In this document: positions 41,332 to 51,216 of the stretch, one piece after another | How positions within the stretch are numbered: the stretch's first letter is position 1 | Layout: every line of letters starts with the position of its first letter | Assembly (NCBI GenBank): GCA_030611885.1 | Contig: JAUWOY010000001.1 | Coordinates: forward strand, 62,001 to 126,000 | Direction of reading: 5' to 3' | Length of the DNA: 64,000 nucleotides | From: Chloroflexota bacterium | GTDB lineage: Bacteria > Chloroflexota > Anaerolineae > VGOG01 | Notes under the pieces: model-generated | The model's database searches: none | Told to the model about the DNA's origin: nothing | Seen by the model: only the letters and a program-made list of their open reading frames with translations | Translations under genes and position numbers: made by a program

Positions 41332-44300
41332 ATGAAAAACTATCGAGTCTTTGCTAATCGCTGGTTCAGGGTTGGAGGTGTTGTGCTGGTTTTGGGAGCG
41401 GTGTTGCTGGCGGCGGTGCTCAATTTGCCAGCTTCTGCCGACCCTCCTGAGCCGGCGGATACGCCCTCATCTGTGGTTGAGCCAGGCCAGGTGTTCTTGG
41501 ACACCTCTGGCATAGTCTGGGATAGCCCCATAGAAATTGCCAGTAGTGCTAACGGCTGGACCAACATCATGACCGAGGACTTCGAAGGGACGTTCCCTGG
41601 CTCTGGCTGGACCTTGGGCGAGAGCGGGGATGGCGACTACAAATGGGCCAAGAGGACCTGTAGACCTCACAACGGGAGTTATAGCGCCTGGGCCGTGGGC
41701 GGCGGAGCCAACGGTAGCAGCTTGCAATGTGGGTCCTACTATCCCAACAATGCCCAATCGTATATGATCTACGGCCCCTTCGATTTGAGCAGCGCCACCG
41801 ATGCCGAGCTACTTTTCTACCGTTGGAATAACACTATTGACCCTGATTACCTTTTGTGGGGTGTCTCCACTGACGGCTCTTATTTTTCTGGCTGGCAGGT
41901 AACGGGAGATTCTGGCGGTTGGAGCTATCAAGATTTCGATTTGTCAAGTGTAGTTGGCCAATCCCAGGTTTGGGTCGGCTTCTTCTTTGTCAGTAACTCA
42001 AGCTACAATTATGCCGAGGGAGCTTACGTAGACGATATCACCCTTCAGGCACTAACCGGTGATTGTCCCGGAGCATCAGAAAATGTGTATGTCACCAAAG
42101 AAGACAACGAAAACAACCAGCACTATGGCTACGCCGACGGGGATATGTATCCGGGCAACACGGATTGCATTTACAACGAGCGTGACAAGCCTCTGTGCCC
42201 GAGTCTTACGAACCCCTTAGCGCCCATTGAGTTCAATATCGTCGTTGATCCCCTGCCGTCACCCATCACGAGTGCCGCGCTTAATATCTATGCCTGGGAC
42301 GTTGACGAGGAGGGGGACCCGCAGGACCCAGGTAGGTCAGTGGAACGAGACGAGGTCTACTTTAACGGGCACTTTGTTGGCACCCTGACCGGCTGGAACC
42401 AAGCGTGGAGCACTTCGCACTTCAACGTTGACCCCTCCTGGGTGCAGCAGGGCAACAACCTGGTGGAAGTGTTGATAGATGAGTATGACGGCTGCTGGTG
42501 TGTGAGTATTGACTGGGGCCAGTTGGTGCTGGGCGGGGGCGGAGGGGCGGCATCCATTTACTCGGCGGCCCCCGATAGAACCTGCTATCAGCCTGGTTGG
42601 CCGTTGTACTTGCAGATGATACTGCGCACCACCCTGCAGAGCCAGGAGGTGAGGATCGAGGTCAACCTCATTGATCCGAACAACGTCACCAGAGCTAGCT
42701 GGACAGACACCAGGACCATCTACGGCCCCGGTACGAACAACGACATTGTTGCTAACCTGACTATACCATCCGACGCTCCGACGGGTGACTACACCATCCA
42801 AATCTTCGTTTATGACACCTGCAGCGAGACCCAGAACGATTACTATGAGATACCCATTCGGGTTGACGAGACGTGCGGGGAGACTGTGACGGTGACTACG
42901 ACGCCGACCAGGACGCCGACCAGGACGCCGACCAGGACACCCACGCCCACCAGGACGCCTACGAGGACGCCGACACTAACCAGGACACCGACCAGCACAC
43001 CGACGCCCACCAGTACGCCCACGGCGACGCCCTGTTGGAAGAAGGGCGGCTGGATTGACTACGCTCCCAGCGGGATGCCCGACTTCGACCAGCGGCAGGA
43101 TGCCTGGATGTACCCTGGGACGCAAACCTGGACCTACTGCGGCCCGTTGGCGGTGGCCAACTGCCTGTGGTGGTTCGACTCTAAGATGGAGCCCCACCCG
43201 GTGCTCCCACCGACGATAAACGACAATTACAATCTGGTCACATCGTACAACCCCTACGTTTGGGACGACCACGATCCAAGGAACCTGCAACCATTTGTGG
43301 AGCAACTGGCCTGGCTGATGGATACCGACGGTCAGCGGAGTGGTGACGGGCATTGGGGTGCCAGCGTGTTCGACATGTACGATGCCATCAACCAATACCT
43401 GCTTGACCGCGGCCTGGCCGAGAACTACGAGGTTACGCTGATGCCGCAGCCCACCTTTGAGTGGGTGGCGTACGAGGTGGAGCGCTGCGAGGACGTCATC
43501 CTGCTCCTGGGCTACTGGACGTGGAATTACGAGCAGCAGAGGTGGCTGCGCGAGAGTGGACACTTCGTTACCTCGGCGGGGGTGGATTCGCCCAATCGCG
43601 CGATTGCCTTCAGCGACCCTATCAAGAACAGGGCCGAGGAGGGTTGGCCAGGGCGGGTGCTGGATGGCATGTTGATTCCGCACTACCCTATACCTGGCCA
43701 CTCGTACGACGTACACAATGATGCAGGCAACATCTCCCATGACATGTACCATGCTGTGGACACCACCAATAATCCGGATCCGCGAAGTGGGCTTTGGGGG
43801 CCGGCCGATTACGTCGAGAGTTACCAGGCCATTGAAGCTTTCGTCGGTCAGAACTTCCCTCGGGACTTCCCCCAGGAGGTGAAATCGGCTCCAGGGGATT
43901 ACAAGGGAGGGGCCATCCAGACCGAGGTCGAGTATGCCATTGCCATCTCGCCTGTCTGCACCGTGGATGGCACCAAGAAGGCCAGCCCCGTGCAGGTGAA
44001 GGCCGGCGGAAATGCGGTGGTGGTGCTGACCATCACTGGCCGGGGTGACTGCCCCACCTTCGAGAGGCACGCCGACGTGATGTTGGTCATTGACCGCTCA
44101 GGCAGCATGCAGGGCGCGCCGTTGCAGGATGCCCAGGATGCGGCCAAAGCCTTCGTTGATGGGCTGGACCTGAGTCCGGGAGCTGATCAGGTGGGCCTGG
44201 TGTCCTACTCTAGCTCGGCCATTCTCAATCATTGGCTGAGCCAAAGCTCAGGAACGGTTAGAGCGGCCATTGATGCTTTGATGTCCGGTGGACAGACCAA

Positions 44301-45828
44301 CATCACCGATGGCATCAACAAGGCCCAGGAAGAGCTGGAAAGCGTGCGGCACGTTCCCGGAAATCGGCCGATCATGATCCTGATGACCGATGGCCAGCAC
44401 AACGTAGGCCCCGGCCCTGGGCCAGCGGCGGATGTGGCCAAGGCCAAGGGGACGCGGATCATCACCATCGGCCTGGGGAACGTGGACGAGACAGAGTTGA
44501 GGAACCTGGCTTCCTCTCCCAGCGATTACTACTACGCGCCGACGAGCGACGAGCTAAAGAGCATCTACCAGCAGATCGCTGGCACCATCGTGGGGTCACC
44601 AGCTACGAACATAGTTCTCACCGATACCCTCGCCCCCAACGTGGAACTGGTTCCCAACTCCTTCTTCGGCTTGCCAGCGCCTAGCCACGTGGATTGGACC
44701 AACAAGGTCATAGTCTGGGAGATCCCGATTCTGGGGAGGGATGAGACGAAGACCTTTGGCTATCGGGTGCACGTGCCGGAGGATACTCCGGGGGGAGAGC
44801 TATGCTTCAACGAATCAACGATAGCTACCTACGTCAACTCCAACGGCCATGACAATGCTCTGAGCTACCCGCCAGCCTGCGTCACGGTCAAGCCTTCTCT
44901 CCACGACGTCTACTGCAAAGACCATCTCACGGATGACGGGTCTGTGCCCTCCAACCCCAACGGTGAGGCCTGGTGGGAGAGCCCCGACATCTGGAACAGG
45001 CGTCAACCGGATGGGGTAGAGCAACACGAGAACCCTCAGGCCGGTCAGGTTAACTACGTCTACGTCAAGGTGCGCAATCGAGGCAATGCCCTGATGACGA
45101 ACGTCAACGTTGACCTGTACTGGGCCGTGGGTGCGGCAATGATTGCGCCTGGGGATTGGCAATACATCGGCACGCAGACCATCGCCAGCCTGCCGGCGGG
45201 GCAGAACCAGTCGGTCAGCTTCCAGTGGCAGCCGACGATAGGAGGGCACACCTGCTTCTATGCGGAAATCTATGCCAGCCTGGACCCCATCAGCCATAAG
45301 TGGTTGGTGCCCTTCGATAACAACCTGTGCCAGAGGAACCTGCACGTCATCGAGGACGAAGCAGGTTGGTCGGACAATGACGTCGTCATCGGCAACCCCC
45401 AGGGCAATTCGACGCACGCCGACATCACCATTGACGGGGAAGACATCCCACCCAATGGGGAAGCCTACGTGGACTTCGAGGATGAAGAGGTCTTCGACCA
45501 GTGGCAAGATGCAGGCGGCGACCTGGAGGGAGGAGAGGTGGTTCCTGGCACCACGTCTGTGCGTCTCGACATTAACACCGCTGCTGCCTCGGGCCTGTCG
45601 GCGGCTACGGGGTCAATCGAAGCTGTCATCGGCAGGTTGCCCCTGGGCGCCAACGAGAAAACGCTGATAACCCTCAGGTTGGAGATTCCGCCGGGGAGTG
45701 AAAGTGAGCCAGAGCTGGAGGTGAGGGAGCAGATAGGGGGGCAGGACGTGGGAGGCAGCACCTACCGACCACCGGCCGCTCCATCCCTGGTGTACCTACC
45801 CATCATCCTGAAAAGCTACGGCCCGTAG
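41332..45828 (+). CDS. Large exported multidomain protein: MAM-like, novel module, C39-like protease, VWA, CARDB-like
   Basis: A 1498-residue secreted protein ending VYLPIILKSYGP. Order: signal peptide; a jelly-roll region (EDFEGTFPGSGWTLGESGDG); a ~270-residue module shared with the gene at 46112 (KEDNENNQHYGYADGDMYPG, QQGNNLVEVLIDEYDGC); a TPTRTPTRTP linker; a cysteine-protease-like domain with TYCGPLAVANCLWWFDSK (Cys603) and SGHFVTSAGVDSP (His744); a VWA domain with DRSGSM at about 921; DUF11- and CARDB-like domains (VNYVYVKVRNRGNALMTNVN); and the C-terminal motif. The C39-like call is by motif only. AAGGAGG precedes the ATG. It probably stays attached to or near the cell surface. Confidence 0.82.
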   Translation: MKNYRVFANRWFRVGGVVLVLGAVLLAAVLNLPASADPPEPADTPSSVVEPGQVFLDTSGIVWDSPIEIASSANGWTNIMTEDFEGTFPGSGWTLGESGDGDYKWAKRTCRPHNGSYSAWAVGGGANGSSLQCGSYYPNNAQSYMIYGPFDLSSATDAELLFYRWNNTIDPDYLLWGVSTDGSYFSGWQVTGDSGGWSYQDFDLSSVVGQSQVWVGFFFVSNSSYNYAEGAYVDDITLQALTGDCPGASENVYVTKEDNENNQHYGYADGDMYPGNTDCIYNERDKPLCPSLTNPLAPIEFNIVVDPLPSPITSAALNIYAWDVDEEGDPQDPGRSVERDEVYFNGHFVGTLTGWNQAWSTSHFNVDPSWVQQGNNLVEVLIDEYDGCWCVSIDWGQLVLGGGGGAASIYSAAPDRTCYQPGWPLYLQMILRTTLQSQEVRIEVNLIDPNNVTRASWTDTRTIYGPGTNNDIVANLTIPSDAPTGDYTIQIFVYDTCSETQNDYYEIPIRVDETCGETVTVTTTPTRTPTRTPTRTPTPTRTPTRTPTLTRTPTSTPTPTSTPTATPCWKKGGWIDYAPSGMPDFDQRQDAWMYPGTQTWTYCGPLAVANCLWWFDSKMEPHPVLPPTINDNYNLVTSYNPYVWDDHDPRNLQPFVEQLAWLMDTDGQRSGDGHWGASVFDMYDAINQYLLDRGLAENYEVTLMPQPTFEWVAYEVERCEDVILLLGYWTWNYEQQRWLRESGHFVTSAGVDSPNRAIAFSDPIKNRAEEGWPGRVLDGMLIPHYPIPGHSYDVHNDAGNISHDMYHAVDTTNNPDPRSGLWGPADYVESYQAIEAFVGQNFPRDFPQEVKSAPGDYKGGAIQTEVEYAIAISPVCTVDGTKKASPVQVKAGGNAVVVLTITGRGDCPTFERHADVMLVIDRSGSMQGAPLQDAQDAAKAFVDGLDLSPGADQVGLVSYSSSAILNHWLSQSSGTVRAAIDALMSGGQTNITDGINKAQEELESVRHVPGNRPIMILMTDGQHNVGPGPGPAADVAKAKGTRIITIGLGNVDETELRNLASSPSDYYYAPTSDELKSIYQQIAGTIVGSPATNIVLTDTLAPNVELVPNSFFGLPAPSHVDWTNKVIVWEIPILGRDETKTFGYRVHVPEDTPGGELCFNESTIATYVNSNGHDNALSYPPACVTVKPSLHDVYCKDHLTDDGSVPSNPNGEAWWESPDIWNRRQPDGVEQHENPQAGQVNYVYVKVRNRGNALMTNVNVDLYWAVGAAMIAPGDWQYIGTQTIASLPAGQNQSVSFQWQPTIGGHTCFYAEIYASLDPISHKWLVPFDNNLCQRNLHVIEDEAGWSDNDVVIGNPQGNSTHADITIDGEDIPPNGEAYVDFEDEEVFDQWQDAGGDLEGGEVVPGTTSVRLDINTAAASGLSAATGSIEAVIGRLPLGANEKTLITLRLEIPPGSESEPELEVREQIGGQDVGGSTYRPPAAPSLVYLPIILKSYGP

Positions 45829-45883
45829 CAGACCGATACGATAGCAGCGCGGCCTCCCACGCCCGTAATCCGGCCAAGAATCA

Positions 45884-45928
45884 GGGAAAGCCACCGAACT
45901 CCCTACAGAGCCAGGTGGCTTTCCCTTG
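45884..45928 (+). terminator. Intrinsic terminator
   Basis: GGGAAAGCCACC (45884-45895) pairs with GGTGGCTTTCCC (45914-45925), followed by TTG, 55 bases after the upstream stop codon. Confidence 0.75.
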
Positions 45929-46007
45929 TCAACGAATACCAAACGAATAAACGAATGAGATCTGCCATCAAAACTCATTCGTTTATTCGTTGCTTCATTC
46001 GTTGACA
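45927..46007. repeat. Palindromic element
   Basis: TGTCAACGAAT (45927-45937) faces ATTCGTTGACA (45997-46007), and ACGAATAAACGAATGAG (45943-45959) faces CTCATTCGTTTATTCGT (45974-45990). Same design as the two-tier palindrome at 21232-21315. Confidence 0.85.
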
Positions 46008-46111
46008 GGATGGAAGTGTCAACCAAATTGTGAATCATCCCGTCCTGCCCATTAGTGTTCTTAACCCGAATCAACCTGGAGACCGGACACGTAACTGTGA
46101 AAGCACAAACG

Positions 46112-49100
46112 ATGGATAACGCAATCAGGGGAGTAATAGCTGCGGCGTTCTTGCTTGTAGTGGTGGGATCATCTCTGCTGGCCACATCCTCGCCGACTCA
46201 GGCCGGCGATCCGCCACCGCCGAGCGCGGTCCTCATCGAGGAGGCTTATCAAAAGGGGAAAATCAGCTACGAGACCTCGCTCCTCTACAAAGTGTACTCC
46301 GTCTTCGATCCCCAAAGGCTGCCCGCCGAGTACCGCAGCAGCACACCTGGCAAATGCGCCACCCCCATCTTGAGGGAAGTTATCAAAAGCTGGGGCACGC
46401 TGAGCTCTCAGGTCAAGAAGGACTTGGCCGCTTATCCCGCCCTTCTCTCCAGGCCCTCTCTGAGCGGCCCTGAGTTTACTTATGATACGGCCCATTTTCA
46501 GATCCACTACACCAACTCTGGCCAGGATGCGGCTGATCCTGCCTATATTGAGATGATGGGGGCGGAGCTGGAAAACGTCTGGACGGCGGAACTGGAGGCC
46601 ATGGGCTGGTTGCAGCCGCCTTCGGACCAGACGGTGGATGGGGATCCAGATTACGATGTCTACGTTGAGGATATGCAATACTACGGCTACGCCGCAGGCG
46701 ATGGGGAAGCCGACCAGGGCGTCCAATCCGGGGACAACGAGAACTCACCAGGAATCATAGAGCTCAACGCCTGGCACTCCTATCTCAGCCTGGAGAACGA
46801 TTACTATAACTTTCCCTGCACTCCCCTCGATTGTATGAGGGTGACAGCGGCCCACGAATTCAACCACGCCATCCAGTTCGGCTACGATGCCTGGGAGGAG
46901 ACGTGGCTGATGGAGGCGACGGCGACCTGGATGGAGGACGAGGTCTACGACTACGTGAACGATAACCTGGGTTATCTTATCTTCCACTTTGCTGACCCTG
47001 ACCTCTGCCTGCCTGGCACTATTCCATATCGTCCAGGTCGTTGGTACTCCGATTGGATCCTGATGCGCTTCATCTCGGAGCACCACGGGGGGCAGAGCAC
47101 GGTCAGGAGCGTTTGGGAGCGCAGTGTTAACTACGATAGTTACTATGGCTCTTTTGCTTTCGATACTCTCAGCGATGCCCTCGGCGAGATAGGCACCAAC
47201 CTGCCCTCCGTATTCACCGCATTCAGCGCTGCCAACTACGTGATGTCCACCTGCCCAGCCAACGACCCCTACTGCTACGAGGAGGCAGGGCTCTATCCTG
47301 ATGTCTACGTTGAGGAAGAAAACCTTGACTTCGCTGGTGAGGCCATCCACTACCAGCCCCCGGATGGAGTGGAGCAGTACGGCGCGGATTACATCGAGAT
47401 TGATTCCACTGTGGATTCCATCGAGGTGTCTGTAGTCGGGACGACAGCCACGACCGCTTACGCCGCCCAGTTGGTGGCTCTACAAGGCGGCGCTGCCACT
47501 GTGATTCCCATACCCATGAGCGGTTCGCCCTCGTCCGGATCCGTTCTGGTTGACACTTCTGGCTATGATAGCCTGACCTTGATCGTCATGAACGTGACCC
47601 CGACGGCGGGGGCGTGCAGTGATTCCAGTTACTTCGTGATCCTCGACCTGGGCACGGCTCCCGGTTTGGACTGCAGCGCTGCCGTTTCCACGAGCTGCGG
47701 GGGCTCGCATCAGGGAGATACGACGGGCGCGCCCTCCAACGTCACCTACTACAACTGCAAGGGTTGGAAGGAGAGCGGCCCGGAGGAAGTCTACGTCTTA
47801 ACCACCGAGTCCACCGGCGACGTAGTTGCCACCCTCGACGACATAGCGGTAGATCTGGACGTGTTTATCCTGTCCGCCTGCGATGCCATGAGCTGCCTGG
47901 CCTATGGCAACAACACTGCCAGGTACAGAAATGCGCCTCCTGGTACTTACTACATCGTGGTGGATGGATACAACGGGGCTTCGGGCAGCTACACCCTGAG
48001 GGTGAGGTGCGGCAAGGGTTTAGATTGCGGCACCGCCGTTTCCGCAAACTGCGGGGGCTCATATCAAGGTGATACGACGGGGGCGTACTCCAACGTCACC
48101 TATTACAACTGCTCCAGTTGGGATGAAAGCGGCCCCGAAGAGGTCTACGTCCTGACGACCGAGGCTACTGGTGACATTACTGCTACTCTCAGTGACATGG
48201 ACGTAGGGGTGGATTTGGATGTGTTCGTGCTATCCTCCTGCGACGAGAATAGCACTCTGGCCTACGGCGACTGGGCTGCCAGCTACGACAATGCTTCCCC
48301 AGGCACCTACTACATCGTGGTGGATGGCTACCAGCGGGATTCGGGCAGCTATGCCCTGGACATCAGTTGCTCTACCTGCCCTGGAGTGGGGACCGCTTAT
48401 ATCACTGCCGAGGACAACGAGAATAATGCCCACACGGGTTGCCCGGATGACGATATGTACCCTGAGTACCCCGACTGCGTGTTCAAGACCGATCCGCTGC
48501 ACCCTATCGAGTTCAACATCCTGGTGCTATCGTTACCCTCCTTCGAGACGGCTCAGCTCAGTCTCCGGGCCTGGGACGTGGACGAGGGAGGCGGGCCAGT
48601 GGAGTGTGTTGAACGGGACGAGGTCTATTTCAACGGGGAATTCGTTGGCTACCTGGCCGGGGCCGACAAAATCTGGAGCACCTCTGTCCTCGACATTGAC
48701 CCTTCGCTGATGCAGCAGGGCAACAACCTGGTCCAGGTGTACATTGATGTTGATAATTGCGCTTCGTGTGCCAGCGTTGCTTGGGGGCAGTTGGCGCTTG
48801 ACGGTGGCGGCGGAGCGGCGTCCATCCCCTCGGTTGCTCCAGACAGGGTGTGCTATCTGCTGGGCTCGACGGCGAACGTGACGACAACCTTGCGCACCAC
48901 GCTGGCCAGCCAAGAGGTCCGGGTCGAGGCCAACGTCCTCAACGCGGCGAACAGTTACCTGGTTGGCATTTCGCAGACGACGACCATTTACGGCCCCGAT
49001 CAGGACAACGAGCTTCTCCTGTCGCTAGACCTGCCTGTGGGCGCTGCGCCTGGCGACTACACCCTGCAGATCATCGTCTTCGATACGTGCAGCGGGACCC

Positions 49101-49324
49101 AGAGCGATTATCATGAGAGCACCATCCGCATTGACCCTGTGTGCGAAACCGCGACCCCTACGCCTACCTCGACGCCGACGAGCACGCCGACCAGCACGCC
49201 CACGCCGACCTCGACTCCCACCGGCACCATTTTTCCCACCGACACGCCCACGACTACGCCGACGAGCACACCCACCCCGGTCCGGGTCTACCTGCCCGTA
49301 ATCTTGAAGAGGTACATTTCCTAG
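46112..49324 (+). CDS. Exported zinc metalloprotease-like protein with PPC domains (MXAN_6640-like)
   Basis: A 1070-residue secreted protein. Signal peptide MDNAIRGVIAAAFLLVVVGS. The protease-like domain has AAHEFNHAIQFG (His248, Glu249, His252) followed by ETWLMEATATWMEDEVYDYV, typical of MXAN_6640-like putative metalloproteases. Two PPC-type domains follow (GLDCSAAVSTSCGGSHQGDT and GLDCGTAVSANCGGSYQGDT). Next come the same ~260-residue module as in the upstream gene (AEDNENNAHTGCPDDDMYPE), a Thr/Pro linker and the end VRVYLPVILKRY. Start: ATG 46112; GTG at 46097 is possible, and neither has a strong site. Confidence 0.82.
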   Translation: MDNAIRGVIAAAFLLVVVGSSLLATSSPTQAGDPPPPSAVLIEEAYQKGKISYETSLLYKVYSVFDPQRLPAEYRSSTPGKCATPILREVIKSWGTLSSQVKKDLAAYPALLSRPSLSGPEFTYDTAHFQIHYTNSGQDAADPAYIEMMGAELENVWTAELEAMGWLQPPSDQTVDGDPDYDVYVEDMQYYGYAAGDGEADQGVQSGDNENSPGIIELNAWHSYLSLENDYYNFPCTPLDCMRVTAAHEFNHAIQFGYDAWEETWLMEATATWMEDEVYDYVNDNLGYLIFHFADPDLCLPGTIPYRPGRWYSDWILMRFISEHHGGQSTVRSVWERSVNYDSYYGSFAFDTLSDALGEIGTNLPSVFTAFSAANYVMSTCPANDPYCYEEAGLYPDVYVEEENLDFAGEAIHYQPPDGVEQYGADYIEIDSTVDSIEVSVVGTTATTAYAAQLVALQGGAATVIPIPMSGSPSSGSVLVDTSGYDSLTLIVMNVTPTAGACSDSSYFVILDLGTAPGLDCSAAVSTSCGGSHQGDTTGAPSNVTYYNCKGWKESGPEEVYVLTTESTGDVVATLDDIAVDLDVFILSACDAMSCLAYGNNTARYRNAPPGTYYIVVDGYNGASGSYTLRVRCGKGLDCGTAVSANCGGSYQGDTTGAYSNVTYYNCSSWDESGPEEVYVLTTEATGDITATLSDMDVGVDLDVFVLSSCDENSTLAYGDWAASYDNASPGTYYIVVDGYQRDSGSYALDISCSTCPGVGTAYITAEDNENNAHTGCPDDDMYPEYPDCVFKTDPLHPIEFNILVLSLPSFETAQLSLRAWDVDEGGGPVECVERDEVYFNGEFVGYLAGADKIWSTSVLDIDPSLMQQGNNLVQVYIDVDNCASCASVAWGQLALDGGGGAASIPSVAPDRVCYLLGSTANVTTTLRTTLASQEVRVEANVLNAANSYLVGISQTTTIYGPDQDNELLLSLDLPVGAAPGDYTLQIIVFDTCSGTQSDYHESTIRIDPVCETATPTPTSTPTSTPTSTPTPTSTPTGTIFPTDTPTTTPTSTPTPVRVYLPVILKRYIS

Positions 49325-49390
49325 TGACGAGGTAGCTGAAAAAGTGGCTGCGCCAGCAGTGCTGGCTACTGTTTTCGGGTCTGCTTGGAC

Positions 49391-49458
49391 TATAAGGCTC
49401 TAGCACCCGTCCCCGGGTGCGGTTTTGGCGGCCCGAAGACGGGCCTTGGAGCTTATAT
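49391..49458. repeat. GC-rich hairpin repeat (copy 2 of 3)
   Basis: TATAAGGCTCTAG at the left faces TTGGAGCTTATAT at the right, enclosing CACCCGTCCCCGGGTGCG and GGCCCGAAGACGGGCC. Related to 22388-22462 and 58359-58426. Confidence 0.75.
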
Positions 49459-49476
49459 CAAAATTCCAGAAATTGC

Positions 49477-49860
49477 CTACTGTTTTCGGGTTTGCTTGGA
49501 CTCGTAGTCCTCGATGGCTTTGTGGAGGGCCTCCGCACCCAGGTTAGAGCAGTGCATCTTGTTGGGCGGCAGGCCATCCAGCTCGTTGGCTACCCTGTTG
49601 CGATTGAGCTGTTTGGCCTCCTCCAGGCTCATCCCCTTGGCCATCTCGCTGACCATACTGGAGACAGCGATGGCAGCCCCACAGCCAAAGGTCTTGAATT
49701 TGACGTCGCTGAGGTGACCGTTGTCCACTTTGATGTAGAAGGCCATCACATCACCACACACGGGGTTGCCCACCGTGCCTACCCCATCGGCGTCGGCTAT
49801 CTCCCCCACGTTGCGGGGGTTCATGAAATGCTCCATCACTTTTTCGCTGTATACCGCCAT
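49477..49860 (-). CDS. iscU: Iron-sulfur cluster scaffold protein (IscU/NifU N-terminal type)
   Basis: A 127-residue scaffold on which Fe-S clusters are built before transfer to apoproteins. All three ligand cysteines are present: GNPVCGDVMAFYIKV, KTFGCGAAIAVSSMVSEM and KMHCSNLGAEALHKAI. The start at 49860 has an AGGAG site; the frame continues 45 codons upstream without support. No iscS is adjacent, so the sulfur donor must be elsewhere. It is transcribed away from apgM. Confidence 0.9.
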   Translation of the reverse strand: MAVYSEKVMEHFMNPRNVGEIADADGVGTVGNPVCGDVMAFYIKVDNGHLSDVKFKTFGCGAAIAVSSMVSEMAKGMSLEEAKQLNRNRVANELDGLPPNKMHCSNLGAEALHKAIEDYESKQTRKQ

Positions 49861-49895
49861 TCGGTTTCTCTCCTCTTTGTTCTTCCTGTTAGAAT

Positions 49896-49924
49896 TTGTG
49901 GGATCGTCGAGTCTATGGTATAAT
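49896..49924 (+). promoter_or_regulatory. Promoter for apgM
   Basis: TTGTGG (49896-49901), 17 bases, TATAAT (49919-49924); the apgM ATG is 39 bases downstream. Confidence 0.7.
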
Positions 49925-49962
49925 CGCTCCGGAGCCAAGATGATTGGATTGGAGGATACGAG

Positions 49963-51171
49963 ATGACTAACTTCGATCTTATGAAAGAACTGCATGTTGC
50001 CGGGCAGAGCAAGATCGTGATGCTGGTGATTGACGGCCTGGGCGGCTTGCCGATGGAGTCCGGTGGGCCTACTGAGCTGGAGGCAGCCCGGACGCCGAAT
50101 CTGGATGCCCTGGCGGCTGAATCAATCTGCGGCCTGAGCGCGCCCATCTCGCCAGGCGTGACCCCCGGCAGTGGGCCTGCCCATTTGGCCCTCTTCGGCT
50201 ACGATCCACTGCGCTACGAGATTGGGCGGGGCGTGCTGGAGGCCTGCGGAATCGGTTTCCCACTGGGGCCTAGCGACGTGGCTGCTCGCGGCAACTTTTG
50301 CACTGTGGATGAGAACGGCCTGGTCGCCGACCGTCGGGCCGGGCGCATCCCCACCGAGAAGGCTGCGGAGCTGTGCCAGATGCTGCGGGCCATCCAGTTG
50401 CCCGGCGTGGAGACCTTCGTCGAGCCGGTCAGGGATTACCGCTTTGTGCTGGTGTTAAGGGGAGAGGGCCTGTCGGGTGGGCTAACTGAGACCGACCCCC
50501 AGCAGTTGGGAGTACCTCCTCGGTCGGTCGAGGCCCTGGTTCCCGAGGCGCAGCGCACAGCCGAGCTTTTTAACCAGTGGATTGCCCGGACACGAGAGCT
50601 GCTGGCCGACCAACATCCCGCCAACATGGTTTTGCTGCGCGGCCCGGATAAAACTCCCCAGTTGCCCAGCATGGCCGAGGTCTACGGACTCAGAGCGGCT
50701 GCCATCGCTACTTATCCCATGTATCGCGGCGTAGCCACACTGGTGGGCATGGACATCCTGGAGACGGGGGAAACGCTGGAAGAGGAAGTGGAAACGCTGA
50801 AAACCCACTGGGCCGAGTATGATTTCTTTTTCTTCCACGTCAAGAAGACGGACTCGGCCGGCGAGGACGGCGACTTCGCCCTCAAGGCCGCGGTCATTGA
50901 GCACGTGGACGAGGCGGTGGTGCCGGCTATCACCTCTCTGCAACCAGACGTTCTCGTTGTGACTGGCGACCACTCCACGCCGGCCCTGCTCAAAAGCCAC
51001 AGTTGGCATCCGGTGCCCACGCTGCTCCACAGCAGGTATTGCCGTCCCGACGAGGTTCGGGCCTTTGGCGAGCGCGCTTGCATGCGCGGGGGATTGGGCG
51101 TCTTCCCAGCTACAGACCTGATGCAACTGGCCATGGCTAACGCTCTGCGCCTGACTAAGTTCGGAGCGTGA
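49963..51171 (+). CDS. apgM: Cofactor-independent phosphoglycerate mutase, archaeal type
   Basis: Interconverts 3- and 2-phosphoglycerate without 2,3-bisphosphoglycerate. The 402-residue chain belongs to the alkaline phosphatase superfamily: IVMLVIDGLGGLPMESGGPT (first metal aspartate), the nucleophile loop SPGVTPGSGPAHLALFGYDP and VVTGDHSTPALLKSHSWHPV with late metal ligands. Archaeal-type ApgM also occurs in Chloroflexota. A good promoter and GGAGG site precede it. Confidence 0.93.
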   Translation: MTNFDLMKELHVAGQSKIVMLVIDGLGGLPMESGGPTELEAARTPNLDALAAESICGLSAPISPGVTPGSGPAHLALFGYDPLRYEIGRGVLEACGIGFPLGPSDVAARGNFCTVDENGLVADRRAGRIPTEKAAELCQMLRAIQLPGVETFVEPVRDYRFVLVLRGEGLSGGLTETDPQQLGVPPRSVEALVPEAQRTAELFNQWIARTRELLADQHPANMVLLRGPDKTPQLPSMAEVYGLRAAAIATYPMYRGVATLVGMDILETGETLEEEVETLKTHWAEYDFFFFHVKKTDSAGEDGDFALKAAVIEHVDEAVVPAITSLQPDVLVVTGDHSTPALLKSHSWHPVPTLLHSRYCRPDEVRAFGERACMRGGLGVFPATDLMQLAMANALRLTKFGA

Positions 51172-51216
51172 CGAACTTCAAACCTCAAACTCCAAACTTC
51201 AAAACTTGTTGACTCG

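Noticed and set aside
42886-43032. Tandem ACGCCGACC-type repeats as a possible CRISPR or satellite
   Set aside because: They encode the Thr/Pro/Arg linker of an exported protein, with no spacers.
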